DNA from: Lactobacillus sp. ESL0246
GTDB lineage: Bacteria > Bacillota > Bacilli > Lactobacillales > Lactobacillaceae
Reading direction: 5' to 3'
NCBI RefSeq assembly: GCF_003692965.1
Contig: NZ_REHC01000003.1
Location: 56,679 to 120,678, forward strand
Length of the DNA stretch: 64,000 nucleotides
The notes beneath the pieces were generated by a model. It saw only the letters and a program-made list of their open reading frames with translations, had not been told where the DNA came from and did not search any database. A program made the translations under genes and the position numbers. Below are positions 61,202 to 64,000 of this stretch, one piece after another. Numbering within the stretch: the first letter of the stretch is position 1; every line of letters starts with the position of its first letter.

Positions 61202-61749
61202 TGAGTACGCGTGTTTTTTTACGATCATTCAATAAAAGCGATGCACCCACAATTTTTAAATGGGGGCAAGATGATTATTACCAGCGTTTAGGTGGTTTTC
61301 AGCATTATGAAAATTTGACTCAAGCAGAAGCTGCAGTTAATCAATATACAGCTAGAAAGTATAGTTATGCAGTTTGTCTTCACAAAAATCAACAATTAGT
61401 TGGCTTAGTTGAACTTTATGAGCGAGGAACTAATGAGCAGGATTTATTAAAAACAAAGGAAGTGGGATTTTTATTAGATAAAAATTTTTCTGGCCATGGG
61501 TTAATGACGGAAGCTCTAACATTGCTTTTCACTTATGCCTTTGGCCAACTTAAACAAAAAGTACTTTGGGCAGGAACTTTTAAAGATAATTTACGTTCAC
61601 AAAAGTTATTGCAACGACTAGGTTTTCATTATGTTTATGCAGTTGATTTAGGTCAAATTAGTGATATTTTCACTTATGAAGAAAAGTACTATTTATTAAA
61701 AAAGGCGGATTGGCTTAAGGGTCAATCAAAGGAAAACTTAAAATATTAA
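61201..61749 (+). CDS. GNAT-family N-acetyltransferase (RimJ/RimL-like)
   Basis: This 182-residue protein has RVFLRSFNKSDAPTIFKWGQ, a typical RimJ/RimL opening, then VGFLLDKNFSGHGLMTEALT with the acetyl-CoA-binding loop and DNLRSQKLLQRLGFHYVY at the C-terminal part of the fold. It transfers an acetyl group to an amine, often a protein N-terminus or a small molecule; the substrate is unknown. It is translationally coupled to the VTT-domain gene by a one-base TAATG overlap. Confidence 0.87.
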   Translation: MSTRVFLRSFNKSDAPTIFKWGQDDYYQRLGGFQHYENLTQAEAAVNQYTARKYSYAVCLHKNQQLVGLVELYERGTNEQDLLKTKEVGFLLDKNFSGHGLMTEALTLLFTYAFGQLKQKVLWAGTFKDNLRSQKLLQRLGFHYVYAVDLGQISDIFTYEEKYYLLKKADWLKGQSKENLKY

Positions 61750-61825
61750 AAGATACAGATTTTAATATTTTAAAGCTAAAGTGCTAATTAATTTAAATAA
61801 GGTTTGACAAAAAGATAATTAATGT

Positions 61826-61854
61826 TTGCTTAAAAGCGCAGAATAGCATAAAAT
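61826..61854 (+). promoter_or_regulatory. Promoter of the T-box-serS unit
   Basis: TTGCTT at 61826-61831 and TAAAAT at 61849-61854 have exactly 17 bp between them. Transcription would start near 61861, at the beginning of the T-box. TTGACA at 61804-61809 lies too far upstream for the same -10. Confidence 0.6.
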
Positions 61855-61859
61855 AAACC

Positions 61860-62090
61860 CAAACACAGAATCCTAAGACTGATTTTTCAGAGAATCCGTA
61901 TTTTGGTGTAAGCGGATAGAGGTCGTTTCCAGATTCTATTAATGTGGGTAATTAACAGTTACACGGCTAGCGGCACCGTTATCGCCAACTAAGTGAGTGC
62001 AGCTATTTTAAGTAGCTGAAACTGGGTGGTACCGCGAAGCCATGTTTAAGCCGATTCGTCCCAATATAAGGGGATGAATCGGCTTTTTGT
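61860..62090 (+). ncRNA. T-box leader controlling serS
   Basis: The leader has the T-box sequence GGGTGGTACCGCG at 62024-62036, where the uncharged tRNA acceptor end pairs. It is followed by an intrinsic terminator (AGCCGATTCGTCCC with GGGGATGAATCGGCT and T5, about 62049-62088) whose 5' side can alternatively pair in the antiterminator. Upstream lie the Stem I region (GAATCCTAAGACTG to AGATTCT) and an AGTGAGTGCAGC segment. Uncharged tRNA-Ser binding would allow read-through into serS. I did not assign the specifier codon with certainty. Confidence 0.92.
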
Positions 62091-62107
62091 TTTGATGGAG
62101 GTTAGAT

Positions 62108-63415
62108 ATGTTAGACATTAAGGTAATTCGCGAAAATCTTGACTGGGCAAAGAAAAAACTTGCTACTCGTGGTATTAAACCAGAGCAATTGGATGAATTA
62201 ATCAAAATTGATCAAGACCGTCGTGATGATTTAAATCAAAGTGAACAATTAAAGGCAAGACGTAATCAAGTTTCAAAGCAAATTGCTGAAGCAAAACGTA
62301 ACAAAGAAAATGCTGATAAAGTGATTCAAGAGATGCGTGAGGTAGGCAGTCAAATCAAGTCTCTTGACGAGAAGGTAAATGAATTAACAACTAAACAAAA
62401 TGACATTTTACTAAGATTGCCTAATTTTCCAGATGATTCTGCGCCAATTGGTCCTGACGAAGACTATAATGAAGAAGTCCGTCGATGGAGTGAGCCAACA
62501 AAGTTAGCTTTTAAGCCGAAAGCACATTGGGATTTGGGTACAGATTTAGATATTTTGGATTGGGATCGTGGTGCCAAAGTTTCTGGTGCACGGTTTGTTT
62601 TCTATAAGGGTGCAGGTGCATTACTTGAACGTGCTGTCTTTAACTTTTTCTTAGATGAAAATACTAAGGCAGGTTATACAGAAATTATTCCACCATACTT
62701 GGTTAATGATGAATCTATGCAAGGAACAGGCCAATTTCCAAAATTCCGTGAGGATGTTTACACAATTGTTGATAATGACAATCCAGAAAAGCAATTGGAT
62801 TTGACTCTTATTCCAACAGCTGAAGTTCCATTGGTTAATTATTTCCGTGATGAAATTATCCATGAAGACAAGTTACCAATCAATGTTACGGCACTTTCTC
62901 CTGCTTTTAGAAGTGAAGCGGGTTCAGCTGGTCGTGATACGCGCGGTTTAATTAGAATGCATGAATTCCGCAAAGTAGAAATGGTTAAGATTTGTAAACC
63001 TGAGCAATCATGGGATGAGTTGGACAAGTTGACGAAAAATGCTGAACACTTATTGCAAAAGCTAAATTTACCTTACCATGTTGTTGCGCTGTCGACAGGA
63101 GACGCTAGTTTCACTAGTGCTAAAACCTATGATTTAGAAGTTTGGATGCCAGCACAAGATAAATATCGAGAAATTTCAAGTTGCTCTAACTGTACTGATT
63201 TCCAAGCTCGGCGTGCACAAATTCGTTATCGGGATGAAGATGGCAAGCTTCACTTGGCACATACTTTGAATGGTTCTGGACTTGCTGTGGGCCGCACAGT
63301 TGCTGCTATTTTAGAAAATTACCAAAATGAAGATGGAACTGTAACTGTTCCGAAAGCGTTAATCCCATATATGAATGGAATAACCAAAATCACTAAGAAT
63401 GACAGTCTAATTTAG
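62108..63415 (+). CDS. serS: Seryl-tRNA synthetase
   Basis: This 435-residue class II synthetase has an N-terminal coiled-coil arm (about 30-105, e.g. [20 protein letters not shown]) that binds the long variable arm of tRNA-Ser. Next is the catalytic domain: motif 2 around [49 protein letters not shown], and motif 3 [20 protein letters not shown]. It charges tRNA-Ser with serine in the cytoplasm. Expression is governed by the T-box directly upstream, and GATGGAGG is the ribosome site. The length is normal. Confidence 0.97.
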   Translation: MLDIKVIRENLDWAKKKLATRGIKPEQLDELIKIDQDRRDDLNQSEQLKARRNQVSKQIAEAKRNKENADKVIQEMREVGSQIKSLDEKVNELTTKQNDILLRLPNFPDDSAPIGPDEDYNEEVRRWSEPTKLAFKPKAHWDLGTDLDILDWDRGAKVSGARFVFYKGAGALLERAVFNFFLDENTKAGYTEIIPPYLVNDESMQGTGQFPKFREDVYTIVDNDNPEKQLDLTLIPTAEVPLVNYFRDEIIHEDKLPINVTALSPAFRSEAGSAGRDTRGLIRMHEFRKVEMVKICKPEQSWDELDKLTKNAEHLLQKLNLPYHVVALSTGDASFTSAKTYDLEVWMPAQDKYREISSCSNCTDFQARRAQIRYRDEDGKLHLAHTLNGSGLAVGRTVAAILENYQNEDGTVTVPKALIPYMNGITKITKNDSLI

Positions 63416-63417
63416 AT

Positions 63418-63459
63418 ATAAAAAAGTTACTGTAAAATAATTCTACAGTAACTTTTTTA
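63418..63459 (+). terminator. Terminator of serS
   Basis: AAAAAAGTTACTGTA and TACAGTAACTTTTTT pair perfectly around a 9-nt loop, directly after the serS stop. Confidence 0.92.
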
Positions 63460-63965
63460 ATGCTCAAATATTTAAAATATCGAATAATTAAGAAGCAAAA
63501 ATAGAATTAGTTTACGAAAATCACATAATAATTAATCTTAAATAATATAGAAGAGAGTAAGAAAAGTGTAAAATACGAACGAAAATAAAAAGTTGACGAA
63601 GTGATTTAAAAATAGTAAAGTATTATCTGTGCTTGAGTACAGCAGTAAGTTGTTGCCGAAAGCAGAAAAAACATTTGAAAGAAAAGCTTGACAAAGGAAA
63701 GCTGATTTAGTAAGATGATAAACGTTGCTGCTTGAAAGAGCAGAGAGCGGACAGAAAAAAGTTCTTGACAAAGAGAACAAGATCTGATAAATTATAAAAG
63801 CGCTCCTGACAAAGAAGCGCGGGTAGTACCTTGAAAACTGAACAATGTTTTCGCAAAAGTGTGCGGGTATAAGAACCCAAACAAAAGAGCGAAGTCAATT
63901 TCGCAAGCAAATAAATCCGAGATGCAAATCTTGGAACGAATGAGCAAACATTCAAACAAACATTA
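63460..63965 (+). promoter_or_regulatory. rRNA operon promoter region with tandem promoters
   Basis: Three promoter-like pairs occur, each with a 17-bp spacer: TTGACG (63593) with TAAAGT (63616), TTGACA (63688) with TAAGAT (63711), and TTGACA (63765) with TAAATT (63788). The last two have perfect -35 boxes. Tandem strong promoters upstream of 16S are usual for rrn operons. The leader between 63800 and 63965 should hold boxA and processing-stem sequences, but I did not pair them. No coding sequence is supported on either strand here. Confidence 0.7.
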
Positions 63966-64000
63966 AAAAATGAGAGTTTGATCCTGGCTCAGGACGAACG
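63966..64000 (+). rRNA. rrs: 16S ribosomal RNA, 5' end (partial)
   Basis: AGAGTTTGATCCTGGCTCAG is the universal 16S 5' sequence (the 27F primer site), followed by GACGAACG as in lactobacilli. The gene continues beyond the window. The exact mature 5' end is uncertain by a few bases. Confidence 0.97.

Noticed and set aside
62008..62205. Minus-strand ORF across the T-box and serS start
   Set aside because: The sequence is fully explained by the T-box terminator and the serS N-terminus.
63538..63955. Minus-strand ORFs across the rRNA promoter region
   Set aside because: They overlap tandem rrn promoters and the leader, with no ribosome site and low-complexity translation.

Overview
The window is a chromosomal segment of a low-GC Firmicute, most likely a Lactobacillus in the strict sense (acidophilus/delbrueckii lineage). 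The evidence is AT-rich coding sequence with strong AGGAGG ribosome sites, the parA-parB-DUF951-ychF block, a murE-aspartate racemase pair (expected for an L-Lys-D-Asp peptidoglycan bridge), a PepI-type proline iminopeptidase, a type II-A CRISPR-Cas9 locus, and a T-box-controlled serS just ahead of an rRNA operon whose 16S gene starts at the right edge. I do not fix the species.

Layout. 1-3.3 kb: chromosome partitioning (parA end, parB), DUF951, ychF and a DUF1129 membrane protein. 3.4-7 kb: a heterodimeric ABC exporter, then a gene relic. 7.5-11.7 kb: an OmpR-type two-component system, murE and racD. 11.7-15.8 kb: a decayed accessory island with an internally deleted IS3-family element, other fragments, and the remains of a class III lanthipeptide cluster. 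Its precursor carries an in-frame stop, its LanKC synthetase is reduced to a frameshifted N-terminal domain, and its exporter is intact. 15.8-18.9 kb (minus): a TrpXYZ-like ABC importer preceded by a consensus promoter, a 21-codon leader peptide ending in Tyr/Tyr/Phe/Ser/Tyr/Phe codons and a chain of competing hairpins ending in a terminator. This looks like a ribosome-mediated attenuator for aromatic amino acids. 19-26.3 kb: a LevR-type activator, a canonical sigma-54 promoter, a mannose-family PTS (EIIA, B, C, D), an MgtC-like protein and rpoN itself in one unit. 26.4-27.3 kb (minus): an aldo/keto reductase sharing a perfect cre site with the cas9 upstream region.

27.5-36.1 kb: a complete type II-A CRISPR-Cas system: cas9, a minus-strand tracrRNA, cas1, cas2, csn2, and an array of 35 repeats and 34 spacers. 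The tracrRNA promoter lies against the cas1 ribosome site, and the apparent array promoter overlaps the csn2 stop codon.

36.4-44 kb: a membrane glycosyltransferase, pepI, a PAS-domain protein, a DUF3290-DUF421 membrane pair, a degenerate sirtuin-like protein, a DEDDh exonuclease with a BRCT domain and a membrane-anchored nuclease. 44.2-51.3 kb: a Ugp-type ABC importer with an inserted beta-CASP metallo-hydrolase and two paralogous binding lipoproteins. 51.4-61.7 kb: a CorA-like transporter, a beta-lactamase-fold protein lacking its active-site lysine, a TetR-MMPL pair, a zinc-ribbon membrane protein, an aldehyde dehydrogenase, an esterase, a VTT-domain membrane protein and a GNAT acetyltransferase. 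61.8-64 kb: T-box, serS, tandem rRNA promoters and the start of 16S rRNA.

The observations I rate highest are the aromatic leader-peptide attenuator, the lanthipeptide relic, and the compact regulatory overlaps in the CRISPR locus.
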